Source: Uloborus plumipes (Eukaryota > Arthropoda > Arachnida > Araneae > Uloboridae). From it: a stretch of DNA of 64,000 bases. The notes beneath the pieces are model-generated. The model was given only the letters and a program-made list of their open reading frames with translations. It was not told the DNA's origin and did not search any database. The stretch spans positions 294,091-358,090 of the forward strand of contig JAXGGA010000082.1 of assembly GCA_038373865.1 (NCBI GenBank). The letters run 5' to 3'. The position numbers and the translations under genes were made by a program. Position 1 is the first letter of the stretch, and each line of letters opens with the position of its first letter. Shown here in pieces: positions 1 through 9,404 of the stretch.

Positions 1-1456
1 CCTAAATATTTCTGTTCATTTGTTAAAGAAATATTCAGTTGAAGAAAATGAAAAGTGTTCATATTTTACATTCATTATCTTTGAAAATGAGAAATAACTG
101 TGTGACGTAAGGTTAAATATTAAGAAATATGTTTCGATGAAAGCCAAAGCTTGATATTGCGAAACGTTTTGTGCATCAATAATCTGATACGAAGCACATG
201 AATAGAATAGTAGATTAATTACAAAGTTTTCAACAAAATATTTAAAGTATTTCGATTGCAAAAATATTTGTTTAGACAGTTGGGAAGGAATGGGACGGCG
301 AGATTAAATGTAATAGCTGAAATAAATGAATGCAAAAATAAAATTATTTCTGACCTGTTTAGTAGAATACTTCCAGTCAGTAAACACCTCGTATTTTTCA
401 TGAAAAAATAAGGTTTTTAAAATGTTTTATTGGATGAGTCAGTAGAAGTAGCTTCTTTCTACACATAAACAGAAAAAAAAAATGACTAGAAAATAATGCA
501 TTTGCCCACTGGCAGGGGTGTTCATTTACTGAGTTTGGGCACTTTTTGTCATTTCAACCCCCCATAAAACCTGACGCAGAACCCTAAAAGCTCTCTTTTT
601 TTTTTTTTTTTTTTTTTCAATATTACGTATATCATCTGAAGGGATTTTACTGTCATGTGGCAAATACTACAATATTTAAGGACGCTATGAATTTTGGAAA
701 TTAAAAATTCACTTAACTGTTCATTCACTGGTCGGTATACCCTATATGTAGCAGATTAGGACACAGGAAGAGCCTAAAACAGCTACATTTTCTGAACAAG
801 CTACACATAATTTTTCACATTTTAATTCTGCATAAATGCAGCTGTACCGTTCTCCTAACTTAACCAACGCTAAAGTATAAAAACTTGAAAGTGCTTTTGA
901 AAACAGTGCTCTTTTTTTTTAATACTCATAATAAGTTCCGGAATTAGGAGTCATACATAAAGCTCGTAATAAGGGCAAAAAACAAAACTTTTTTCTTCAC
1001 TACGCACTTGACTGTTTTAGTCCAAATACTAAAACACTCATAATGTGTTTCGAAGATCCATAAATAATAACCGATAAGTAATAAATGTTACTTGATTTGC
1101 TCCATCTGTGACGCAGTAGTTATGAAATACTGCACAGCAACATTAAAATTTTATGCCATTATGATAATAATATCAGTTTAAAGTTAAGCGGATTTTTTTT
1201 ATTACTTTGATTTTTTTTCCTGGTAAAAACGATTAGCTCCTCACTTCATGGCCACATCAATCTCCAGCCGATCTCCGGAGTCAAGTACGATTGTGACACG
1301 AAGCGCTTTCTTTTCAGCCAGGAAAATGAGATCACTACTTGGAAATCAACCGAAGGTCAATTCGCTTCTTCATGTGGAGCACACGAAGCCAGATAGCACC
1401 AACACACAAGGGTCGGCCTAAGAAAGCTGCATGCCTTGACCTTACGGGCTCATCCA
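1..1456. other. Intergenic, no gene seen
   Basis: AT-rich sequence with no coding signal I can support. A T tract lies at about 596-617. The stretch 1230-1450 is less AT-rich than its surroundings, but all frames break and I recognise no protein. It may be an old repeat. Confidence 0.5.
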
Positions 1457-1860
1457 TATTGAACATATTGGATCTTCGAGATCTCGTGTGAAATTATTGA
1501 CTGAAGTAGCGCAAGGTACTCTTCGGATCCATACATCTTACTGAATTAGAAGATGTTAGGCACTTATTAATTTTTATGAGAAAAAAAGCGCACGTGGGAG
1601 GAGTTGAGTTGGAAAGTTTTATAAACTCTGCAATAAGTTCAAGGAGATGCTTGAAGAGGATTCTCCTTTATGAAGGATGAGACTCTTTACGACTTTAAAA
1701 GCAACAATTCATAACGATGACCGAGCTTTGTACTCGTATTCATTGTTAGATTTTTTTTTTCAGCGATTAACTTCTTACTAAGAATAATCTAATCTGTTAT
1801 TTTATCTTCATCACCAGCACTTTACCCGGTTTCTCTTTAATTCGTATTTATGTTAGAATA
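1457..1860 (+). repeat. 404-bp direct repeat, first unit
   Basis: The unit starts with TATTGAACATATTGGA and is repeated in the same orientation directly after, from 1861. The copies differ at a few percent of positions (for example GATCTTCGAG versus GACCTTCAAG near the start). Both carry the marker GCGCACGTGGGA. No coding content is evident. Confidence 0.85.
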
Positions 1861-2738
1861 TATTGAACATATTGGACCTTCAAGATCTCGCGTGAAATTA
1901 TTGACTGAAGTAGCGCAAGGTACTCTTCAAATCCATTCATCTTACTAAATTAGAAGATGTTAGGCACTTATTAATTTTTATGAGAAAAAAAGCGCACGTG
2001 GGATGAGTTGAGTTGAAAAGTTTTAGAAACTCTGCAATAAGTTCAAAGAGATGCTTGAAAAAGATTCTCCTTTATGAAGGATGAGACTCTTTACGACTTT
2101 AAAGGCAATAAATAACACAGGTCTGCAACCAAAAAACTGCATGGGATTTTTTGAGTGTTCTTTATGTTTTTCGGTATGCTGAATTCGAAAATGACCTCCG
2201 TTTTTGTCCATCACGTACAGTTTTTCCGCAAAACGTGTGTACTGAGTGTGGTAATTGTACCATTTTACCTCTATTTAACTGAAAAAATTTCTCTACTAAT
2301 TTATAATTTAGAAAAATGTTTATTACAAATAGTTTTTCTTATTTGCTTCTTTGATGTTCAAAGAGTACTTACAGTTATAAAAACTGAAAAAAAAAGGGAG
2401 GGGAGCTCAAGGTTGGGCGTTAGATTTAGAAAAATGAAAACAGGCCTGCTACACTCACCCACAGAGCCACATTGATCAGGTTCAAATATGTTACACTGGG
2501 TTATGTTTGATAAAAGTATTGGTTTGTATTAAAGTTTTTTTTTTTTTAATTTATTCCGCTTCCTTGTCAGATCAAGGGAAATAATTTTTTTTAAATAAGC
2601 AGAAATGCTGCTATGGTGCATTTTTTAATCAAGTGCACACCCCTTTTTAAAATGGAAATCGTCAAAGGTGCTGGGGCTAGTCGTGGTATTCCACGTTGGG
2701 CAGTATAGTGATTGATCGTGAAAAAGTACTGTTTAAAT

Positions 2739-3302
2739 CTTCACATTAAATTAGGACTGATGAAGCAATTTATCGAGGGTTTATTAAAAGATGGAGACTT
2801 TCACATATATTTGTTCTAAGTTTCTAAAGCTTTCTAAAGCTAAATTGAAAGAGGGAATATTCACACGACCTGACATAAGCAAACTTTTATCTTTCCCATT
2901 GTTTTTTGAATCAATCAGTGAATGAAACTGAAAAAAAAGCCTAGAACTCATTCCAGGATGTGGTACAAAAGTTTTTGGGAAGTAGCAAAGACTATGGCTC
3001 TGAAAACATCGTTAAGAGGATGTTAGCTGCCTTCAAAGTTCAGCATGTAACATGAGTTTAAAAATCCATTTTCTACATTCACATGTAGACTATTTTCCCA
3101 AAAACCTTGGTGGCTTTAGTGAGGAACAGGATGAGAGGTTTCATCGAGATGTAAAAGACAGAGAGACGTTACCAAGGAAAGTGGGACGTAAATATGATGT
3201 CATACTACTTTTGGATGCTCAAGCAGGAAACATCGAGATCCAACCAGCGAAAGCGCACCAATAGGAGTATCAATAAAAAGAAAAAAATCATTTTACTGTA
3301 AA
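2739..3302 (+). pseudogene. Transposon-encoded ORF fossil (HFLHSH family)
   Basis: Fragments in shifting frames together resemble an arthropod transposon ORF that is usually annotated as uncharacterised or as a DNA-mediated transposase. From 2739 one reads LHIKLGLMKQFIEGLLKDGD, then after a frameshift KLSKAKLKEGIFTRPDI. From 3052 comes MSLKIHFLHSHVDYFPKNLG followed by EEQDERFHRDV. After one more frameshift near 3165 the reading continues as RYQGKWDVNMMSYYFWMLKQ to a stop at 3300-3302. The frameshifts and a stop at 2818 show it is dead. It lies inside the CACAG-ended element and is probably the relic of its own protein. The family assignment is from memory of recurrent arthropod ORFs, without a search. 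Confidence 0.6.
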
Positions 3303-3386
3303 AAAGGGTAAACACTAAATGTGATCCACTTTTTAAAATGTGTTGTAATGAGTAAAAAAATTGTATAGCTTTTTTTAAAATAAATA

Positions 3387-4679
3387 CCGTAAAATGGGGT
3401 GTATAGGAACAGCGAGGTCAATCGAAACAAAACTTCCCGACCGTACAACGAAATTCTTCATAAATAAACTATTGGGTATTTTTCACCATGAATTTTTTTC
3501 TTAGTAAGGTAAGATCATAGGGAGTAGGAAAAAATTACTTTTGTCAATCTGGCAATGCTATTGGCTTCTAAGGAGGGCTGAACGTGGAACGCTAAAAAAC
3601 ATCACATTTCCATAGACTGCAAAACTTCATATGCAAGATCAAACCTTCTTATATTTAAAAACTAAGAGTGGTATGTTTCAATTATACATGTATCTGAACA
3701 ACAGAATACCGCATTAGAATTGACATTTTTTATAAATTGTGTCATAAAAATGAAGAATTCTGAAAAATGGCATCGAAAAAAAATTTCCGGGGTGAATGGG
3801 AACACTTAGTCCTGTTGTTCCAATTCAAACTTATTTGAAGGAAACTGTTTGAAAAATCAAGATTCTAACCCCAATTCTTCTAATCAAGACAAGGACAAGG
3901 TTTTATTACTGTTTATCCCTTCTCGTGAGCAACTAGATCTTAGAATGACAAACAGTTGCAGATTTCAAAAGATTTTTTCTCCAGGAGACTACTTTTTACT
4001 TAAAATACGAGGGGGAAAGTCACATAGACTTTATGTAGTAAAAATCCAGCACACAGACAGTGATGAATAAGCGTAAAAAGCTTTCAGGACAATCCCCGAA
4101 ACCCAGAGATTTCAAGAAACTAAAGAAAAGACAGAGTTCATCTCAGGAGATGTTATGAAAAAACTTAAGCCAAGTCACAATTGCTAGTTTTAAGGACAAG
4201 TACATATTTGTGGACGACATGAGTGACTTCCATTCATGTTAAATCTTTGTATTTCAATTCAAAAGCATTTCTTAAAATTACTTTTCATTTTTCATAAGTT
4301 CAAAATTATTTTGAATTTTGACAAATTATACACGTTTACTGGTATTGAAATTATGCATTTATTTGACAGTAATTATCTGTTCTTATTCTCCCCCATCAAT
4401 ATTACTCATTTTGTGAGACCTATTACAGGTTAAATTGAAAAAAAAATAAAAATTTTCACAAGTGTTCCGATTGACCCCTATCAGCGGGGTGATTCGGAAC
4501 ACCCATAATTTCCTATATATTTTAATAATAATTTTTCAAAATGCTTTGTCTTCGCTTGGAATATCAAAAGTAAAGCAAGACCGAAGTTTTTACCCAAAAA
4601 ATCAAATTAAAAAAAAATCTTTTAACTACTTTTTTTACAATCAAAGCTGAAAAGTGTTCCGATTCACCCCATTTTACGG
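3387..4679 (+). mobile_element. TA-flanked DNA element with CCGTAAAATGGGGTG ends
   Basis: The ends are inverted repeats of about 25 bp with two mismatches: CCGTAAAATGGGGTGTATAGGAAC on the left, matched by an inverted copy ending CACCCCATTTTACGG on the right. TA lies immediately outside both ends (3385-3386 and 4680-4681), as expected for the Tc1/mariner/pogo superfamily. Length is 1293 bp. The right subterminal region repeats GTGTTCCGATT-type text. It is nested in the CACAG-ended transposon and is therefore the younger of the two. Confidence 0.85.
3849..4070 (+). pseudogene. Transposase C-terminal remnant
   Basis: An open frame of about 73 codons with no ATG at its start. It contains FSPGDYFLLKIRGGKSHRLY followed by VVKIQHTDSDE. 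This resembles the C-terminal SPGD...VKYxGKK...Y segment found after the catalytic domain in some pogo/Jerky-like transposases. The frame closes at 4070, and Lys-rich residues continue in other frames to about 4230. The host element is only 1.3 kb, so this is an internally deleted derivative. I am moderately sure it is transposase and less sure of the subfamily. Confidence 0.4.
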
Positions 4680-5016
4680 TACATGATTTTCTTCGTAGCT
4701 CTTTTTTTCGACTTTGACAATTACATCCTCACGTATTGCAAAAAATCTGTACGTGATGGGAAAAAATGAAGCTCATATTCGGATTCAGTACACTGAAAAA
4801 CATTAAAATCAGTCAAAACATCCCATGCATCTGTTTGAAAAATTTTTTTTGCAGACCTGTGTAATTAATAATGATGACGGAGCTTTGTACTCATATTCAT
4901 TGTTAGATTTTTTTTTAACGATCAACTTCTTACTAAGAATAATCCAATCCGTTTTTTTATCCTCTTCACCAGCACCTTACCCGGTTGCTCTTTAATTTTT
5001 TATTTATGTCAAAAAT

Positions 5017-5466
5017 TTTGTCTTAAAAAGTGTCTCAATATACAGACAGAACGACGTTAAATATCCGGAACATTCCAGTCGTCGGACATTGTGAATTTTT
5101 AGCTTTTGCTAGCTTTTAATCAATAGTATTTTTCTCATTGCTACCCAACTTTCCAAAAAATTGACCAAGATTTATTAACGTCTGAAATCAGTTTGTACTG
5201 ATAAAAGAGTATTTCAATTGTTCCAAATCAGACCAACAAATCTTTATAGCTGATCTTGAAATAGCCACCAATGTTTACTAACACTTGTTGCGCGTAGTTT
5301 CGCAAAAATGGGTTCCAGTTTCCTACTGGTTACATGGCGCACGTAATAAAACACGTTCTGATTTTATAGCACAAAGTACTTTCAGATAAGTTTATAGCTG
5401 AGGTGATTAAAAAGTACATCAACATTTTCTGTATTTTTTTTCCAGTGTATACATTCTATTCTATTC
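5017..5466. other. No gene seen
   Basis: AT-rich spacer between the split tandem repeat and the SINE cluster. I see no ORF, RNA gene or terminal repeat here. Confidence 0.4.
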
Positions 5467-5640
5467 TAGAAGTCAATAAACTTCGACACACATGAGGACT
5501 GCGTACTATGCGCCTTGCCTCCACAGATAGTACATTACAGATTTTATTGAAGGAAAGAATTTACGGCACAGAGAAGGAAGTTACACCCAGGGCAAAGGCG
5601 GGAATCGAACTCGCGCCCAGTGTATACATACAGTACATAA
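5467..5640 (-). mobile_element. tRNA-derived SINE, truncated copy
   Basis: On the minus strand a B-box-like GAGTTCGATTCCCGC lies near 5607-5621. The body contains a GGAGGCAAGGC motif and a tail ending in ATGTGTGTCGAAG. The same body occurs in the SINE at 5926-6107 (CTTCGACAYACATGAGG and GCCTTGCCTCC on the plus strand). No A-box half is visible upstream on the minus strand, so the tRNA-like head looks truncated. Confidence 0.6.
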
Positions 5641-5662
5641 TACAAGCAACCAATCTTTATTT

Positions 5663-5913
5663 CGTTTCGTTTCGTTTCGTTTGGGGCATATGCCCAGGTT
5701 TTTTTTTTTTTTTTTTTTTTTGATGAGGACTACAATCTAGTGTTTTGCCTCCGTTACATATGATTTTCATTACATATATCTCGTACAGACAATGTATGGA
5801 AGAGTTATATCACAAAGGCAGGGAAGTACATCCGAAGCGAGGGTGGGAGTCGAACCCACCGTCTCATAGTTATCGGCTATACACGCCTTAGACCGCTCGG
5901 CCACTGAGACCCC
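5663..5913 (-). mobile_element. tRNA-derived SINE with intact A and B boxes
   Basis: The minus strand starts GGGGGTCTCAGTGGCCGAGC. It has an A-box-like TGGCCGAGCGG and a B box GGTTCGACTCC, 50-60 bp downstream. The anticodon-arm-like TATAG...CTATG can pair, but there is no acceptor-stem complement, so this is a SINE head and not a tRNA gene. The body carries GGAGGCAAAAC, and the tail is a poly-A run plus an (ACGAA)n stretch. It is flanked by CAATCTTTATTT at 5651-5662 and 5914-5925, which I read as the target duplication. Confidence 0.75.
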
Positions 5914-5925
5914 CAATCTTTATTT

Positions 5926-6107
5926 ATACAGAAGCCATGAGCTTCGACATACATGAGGGCTGCCGTACTATGTGCCTTGCCTCCTGACAAACACAGGACA
6001 GATTCACGGCACAGAGGTTGAAATAACAACCATGGGCAGGGCGGGACGCGAACCCGCGACAACTTGCTGACGAGGAGAAGACTCTACTCTAGGCCACCGT
6101 GGCCCCC
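5926..6107 (-). mobile_element. tRNA-derived SINE, second full copy
   Basis: The minus strand starts GGGGGGCCACGGTGGCCTAG and has a B-box-like GGTTCGCGTCCCGCC. The body matches the truncated SINE at 5467-5640, so these two belong to one family, while the copy at 5663-5913 belongs to a related one. It is flanked by CAATCTTTATTT (5914-5925) and CAATCTTTACTT (6108-6119), the same target word that flanks its neighbour. Confidence 0.75.
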
Positions 6108-6900
6108 CAATCTTTACTTAGCCATCAGCGTTGCAGCATAGAACGCAATGATTTCACTACTGTGCCCAAATGTGGACCCGACATGTTTCTTCTTCTTCTT
6201 CTTGGGTTTGAAACCCACAATAATGATAAGGGCTATATACGTAGCGCTTTGACTCCCCCGACATGTTTTCAAATGTGTTGATACACCAGCTCCAACATCC
6301 AGAATATAGTACACCTTTGAAATACTTTCTGTCTAGGGCCATTCCAGCCTTACGTGTGTGACTTTTTGACGCCATTTCTTTGCAAATAACAATAAAAACC
6401 AGGACGATATTTTTTATATATTTCTTAGTGGTTGCTATTGGAGTAACAGAAGATATGCAATAGTTGTAATGCGGCGTTATTTTTTTCATAGGACACTTTT
6501 GAATTTTTTTATAAAATTTTAAATACAGAGTTACGTGTGTGACTCGGAAAATCTGAAAATAAGCTATACCTGATATTATTGTGTAATGTCCTGTGAAGTT
6601 TTAAAAGATAAATGAACGGTGATTTTTGTGCATGTGTCTAAGTATACTAAGTAAGTATTCCACATATTCTTTTTTTTTCTAAACTTCGTAAAGTAGCAAT
6701 AAAATTTTTTTAATATTCCTTACGTGTGTGACACTAGAGCCTTACGTGTGTGACACTAGAGCCTTACGTGTGTGACCGCGTGCAGCATGTCTTCATTTTA
6801 AAGTCAATTCAACTTCCACAACTGATAATTATAGCTATCAGCATTATATATGTGTCTGTCTGTCTCTACCCCCTCCCCCCCTCCCCCCTCTTCTAATATT

Positions 6901-7285
6901 TTTTGAGTGAGCAGTCCGATTTGAACAAACTTTTTTTTGTTCGAAAGATCTCGGCGAGGAGACCTCATTCTCATATTTGACTTTCAGATTTGAACAATTT
7001 TTCGTTCAACTTTGAACCGTTCAAACAACCTGTCCCCCGTTAACAACTTTTGAGTAAACAATCCGATTTGAACATTTTTTTTCTTTTGTTCTAATAATCT
7101 CGGCGAGGATAAATAATTCTCACATTTAATATTTTGGTTTGAGCCCTTTTTTGTTTAACTTTGAACCGCTCAAACAACTGGTCCCCCGCTAATTACTTTT
7201 GAGTTAAACAGTCTGATTCGAACAAACTTTTTTTGTTAGAAAGATCTCGGCCAGGACAATTAATTCTCATGTTTGACTTTTCGAA
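6901..7285 (+). repeat. About 147-bp minisatellite, 2.6 imperfect units
   Basis: Units start at 6901, 7048 and 7197, each with TTTTGAGTNAAACAGTCCGAT-like text. This is followed by TTTGTTCGAAAGATCTCGGC, then TTGAACCGTTCAAACAAC and CCCCCGTTAAC. The copies differ by substitutions and small indels, and the third stops early at a C-rich run. A CTGTCTGTCT and C-rich simple repeat lies directly upstream (6854-6890). Confidence 0.75.
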
Positions 7286-7663
7286 TTGCCCCCCACCCCC
7301 CACGTACCCATTATCTTTCGGATGAATATTTTACCAAATTTGAAATTTGAAATTGGCAAACGGGAAAGTAGGCTCGTTCAGTTTCGGACGGAACCACTTG
7401 TTTAATATTTGATTTTTTGCCCTAAACGAAAGATCTGATTTTGTTGGACATTGCCGCTAGTAAATAATTAAATTGCAAAGATGTGTTCACAAAATAAAGA
7501 ATGAAGACGAAATTAATTCTCATTTGTATACGAATTATATATAGGTTATTTTATAATTTATTTATATAACATGTTACATGTAATCAGAGGAGATTAACAA
7601 AAAAAATTAAATTAAAAAAATCGGTTCCTGGGAAAGTTTCTCAAACAAAGACCTGATTCTTAA

Positions 7664-8162
7664 CCCTTCACTGCACGATTTTTATATTTTCATGAAAAAA
7701 GTCATATGTTACCTTTTAATAACTCTGAGTTCAGGAAAAATGAAGAAAAAAATTTATCTTCAAAAGGTGCACCAAAAATGATGTTTTAATTGTTTGTTCT
7801 ACATATGGCACAAAGCACATAGCATATGCTTTGTATACCGATAAGTGTAATAATCTACAATGTGTTTTGTGCCATAAGTGGTATAAACAAACTTTTCACT
7901 AAGTGTATTTAAACATTTTTAGAACAAAGGAAATAATGACTAAGCACACTTCTAACGGAAATGCAGACATTCTTTTTTTCAAAAGAAAGAACTGTAATAC
8001 CTAGACTAGTGCAACTAACTAGTACATAAACATCACACTAAACTGTTATAGCAATGTTCCAGAAGGGGCGTAAAACTCAGTTTAACTGCATTTAAAAAGT
8101 CATTGGAATATATCAGGGTTTATTTGGTTTGTGCCAGATCTGGCACACCGTGCAGTGAAGGG
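7664..8162. mobile_element. TTAA-flanked MITE (piggyBac type)
   Basis: Ends are perfect 14-bp inverted repeats CCCTTCACTGCACG, directly flanked by TTAA at 7660-7663 and 8163-8166. TTAA duplication and CCC-starting ends are the hallmark of piggyBac transposons. At 499 bp with no ORF it must be non-autonomous. An inner palindrome GTGCCAGATCTGGCAC lies near the right end. Confidence 0.85.
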
Positions 8163-8943
8163 TTAAGGTAAACCATTCAAAAGTCTTACGTGTGTGACAG
8201 CTTTTAAAGAGCCTCGTTAAAACGTTTCTGCCGAATGGATGAAGATGTACGTCAGGTTACAGGTGTTATGTATCAAGTTAATTTATGATATGAGATAGTT
8301 TTCTTTTAGTCCCCTAATTAGACCTTGGGGGGAAACTTTTCTATCTTTTGCCTTACGTGTGTGACCAAAAAAAAGTAACCGGCATATTTTGAGGGGTGAA
8401 AAACTTATGAAACACTTTATTACAAAAAATATGAGATATAATCATACTAAAGGATCTACGTTCATGATATTTGATAGTTTTTCCAAAAAAAAAAAATTGA
8501 TTATTATATGAAAAAAATTCTCTGACATTTTTTCACTAATAATGCATTTTTTTAAAAATTTGTTTCAATGTTATTAAACAAGGCTAAAATATGAGAAAAG
8601 AAAATTTTTATCTTAAAATTGATGCTGGAATCGAAAAGAGTAGATATTTTTTTGTCAAAAGATAAGGTTTGTTTTTGTATTATGGGGGGAAAAAATTTTG
8701 GTGTGTTAGGACCACTTTTCGTGGAATTGCCCTCTAACGAAGGAGATTCTTCAATACACTTTCGTTATAATATTCAGAACATGTCTATATTATTCAGAAC
8801 ACGTCGTAAGTGAGCACACAAGGATCACTTTTTCTAAAACAAAGAGCTCCAAACGTGTTTCCAATGTGCACTAATTATTTACAGTACACTGTTGGCTCGG
8901 GTAGGAGTAGTGTTGCGTTTGGCGAGAATGAATTGCAACCAAA

Positions 8944-9404
8944 TGGAACCAGATCGTCTTTAGCAACGAATCCAGATTCAATTTGGGAAATTATGACACT
9001 CATCTACGTGTATGGCGGCCCCATGGGTAAAGCTTCAATAGTGTCTTTACTTTTCAGCAGCACACCGCCCCCACGTATTAGGTGATGTTACGGGGCGTCA
9101 TCGCCTACAATACAACGTTTCCCCTAATATTGATATACAGTACCACAACTGTCTAACGGTACGCTCAGGTCAGGCTTCAAAGACATACGTTGGGATTTAT
9201 GGCAGGGCTCCCAGGAGCCGTTTTTCACAAAGACAACGATCGGATGCACACAGCAAGGATGTCACAGGTCTTCTTCTACCACATTATTACCTTCACTGAC
9301 GTGCTCACTCCCCTGATCCGTCGCAGATAGAGCACATCTGGGATCACCTGGGATGGTCAGTTGAACAAATTACAAGTTTGATTGAATTAATGCCGCGTTT
9401 GTGA
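8944..9404 (+). pseudogene. Tc1-like transposase, decayed
   Basis: Three blocks of a Tc1 DDE transposase can be read. From 8944: WNQIVFSNESRFNLGNYDTH then LRVWRPHG and a stop. The usual first catalytic Asp in FSDESRF is Asn here. Near 9228: KDNDRMHTARMSQV, matching the QDNARPHTA block with its Asp kept. From 9303: AHSPDPSQIEHIWDHLG, keeping the third acidic residue, and running in frame to a stop at 9402-9404. Frame changes between the blocks show the gene is dead. The terminal repeats were not identified. Confidence 0.8.

Larger units (their letters stand above)
2116..4861 (+). mobile_element. DNA transposon with CACAGGTCTGCA inverted ends
   Basis: The left end reads CACAGGTCTGCAACC and the right end is its inverted complement, TTGCAGACCTGTG. 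Similarity between the arms goes on for some 50 bases (GCATGGGAT is shared). The insertion sits inside the second copy of a tandem repeat, which fixes both borders. The trinucleotide TAA flanks both sides and could be a 3-bp target duplication. CAC-starting ends with a 3-bp duplication would fit the CACTA/CMC group, but that is inference. The element carries a broken ORF (2739-3302) and a second, TA-flanked element (3387-4679). Confidence 0.8.
1861..5016 (+). repeat. 404-bp direct repeat, second unit, split by a transposon
   Basis: The second unit runs from 1861 to 2115 and resumes at 4862-5016, where the text around GATGACGGAGCTTTGTACTC matches 1716-1735 of the first unit. The two parts sum to about one 404-bp unit, so the 2.7-kb insertion at 2116-4861 is younger than the tandem duplication. 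Confidence 0.8.
6348..8365 (+). repeat. Seven dispersed copies of TTACGTGTGTGAC
   Basis: Identical 13-mers in the same orientation start at 6349, 6531, 6720, 6742, 6764, 8186 and 8353. The three at 6720-6776 form a short tandem array with a 22-bp period (CACTAGAGCC between copies). All but one (6531) are preceded by CT. The core contains TACGTG. The 22-bp period is not a multiple of three and adjacent frames stop, so this is not protein coding. A TTAA-flanked element at 7664-8162 lies between the two clusters. Confidence 0.85.

Noticed and set aside
2155..2475. 106-codon frame at the left end of the CACAG element
   Set aside because: Phe/Leu/Lys-rich composition, with no match to the transposon ORF that follows in another register.
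5840..5913. Minus-strand tRNA-like sequence with good A and B boxes and a pairable anticodon arm
   Set aside because: There is no acceptor-stem complement, it is fused to a SINE body and flanked by a target duplication, so it is a SINE head and not a tRNA gene.
6720..6776. Short regularly spaced repeats that might suggest a CRISPR array
   Set aside because: Spacers are 9 bp and identical, the genome is eukaryotic, and other copies lie far apart without order.
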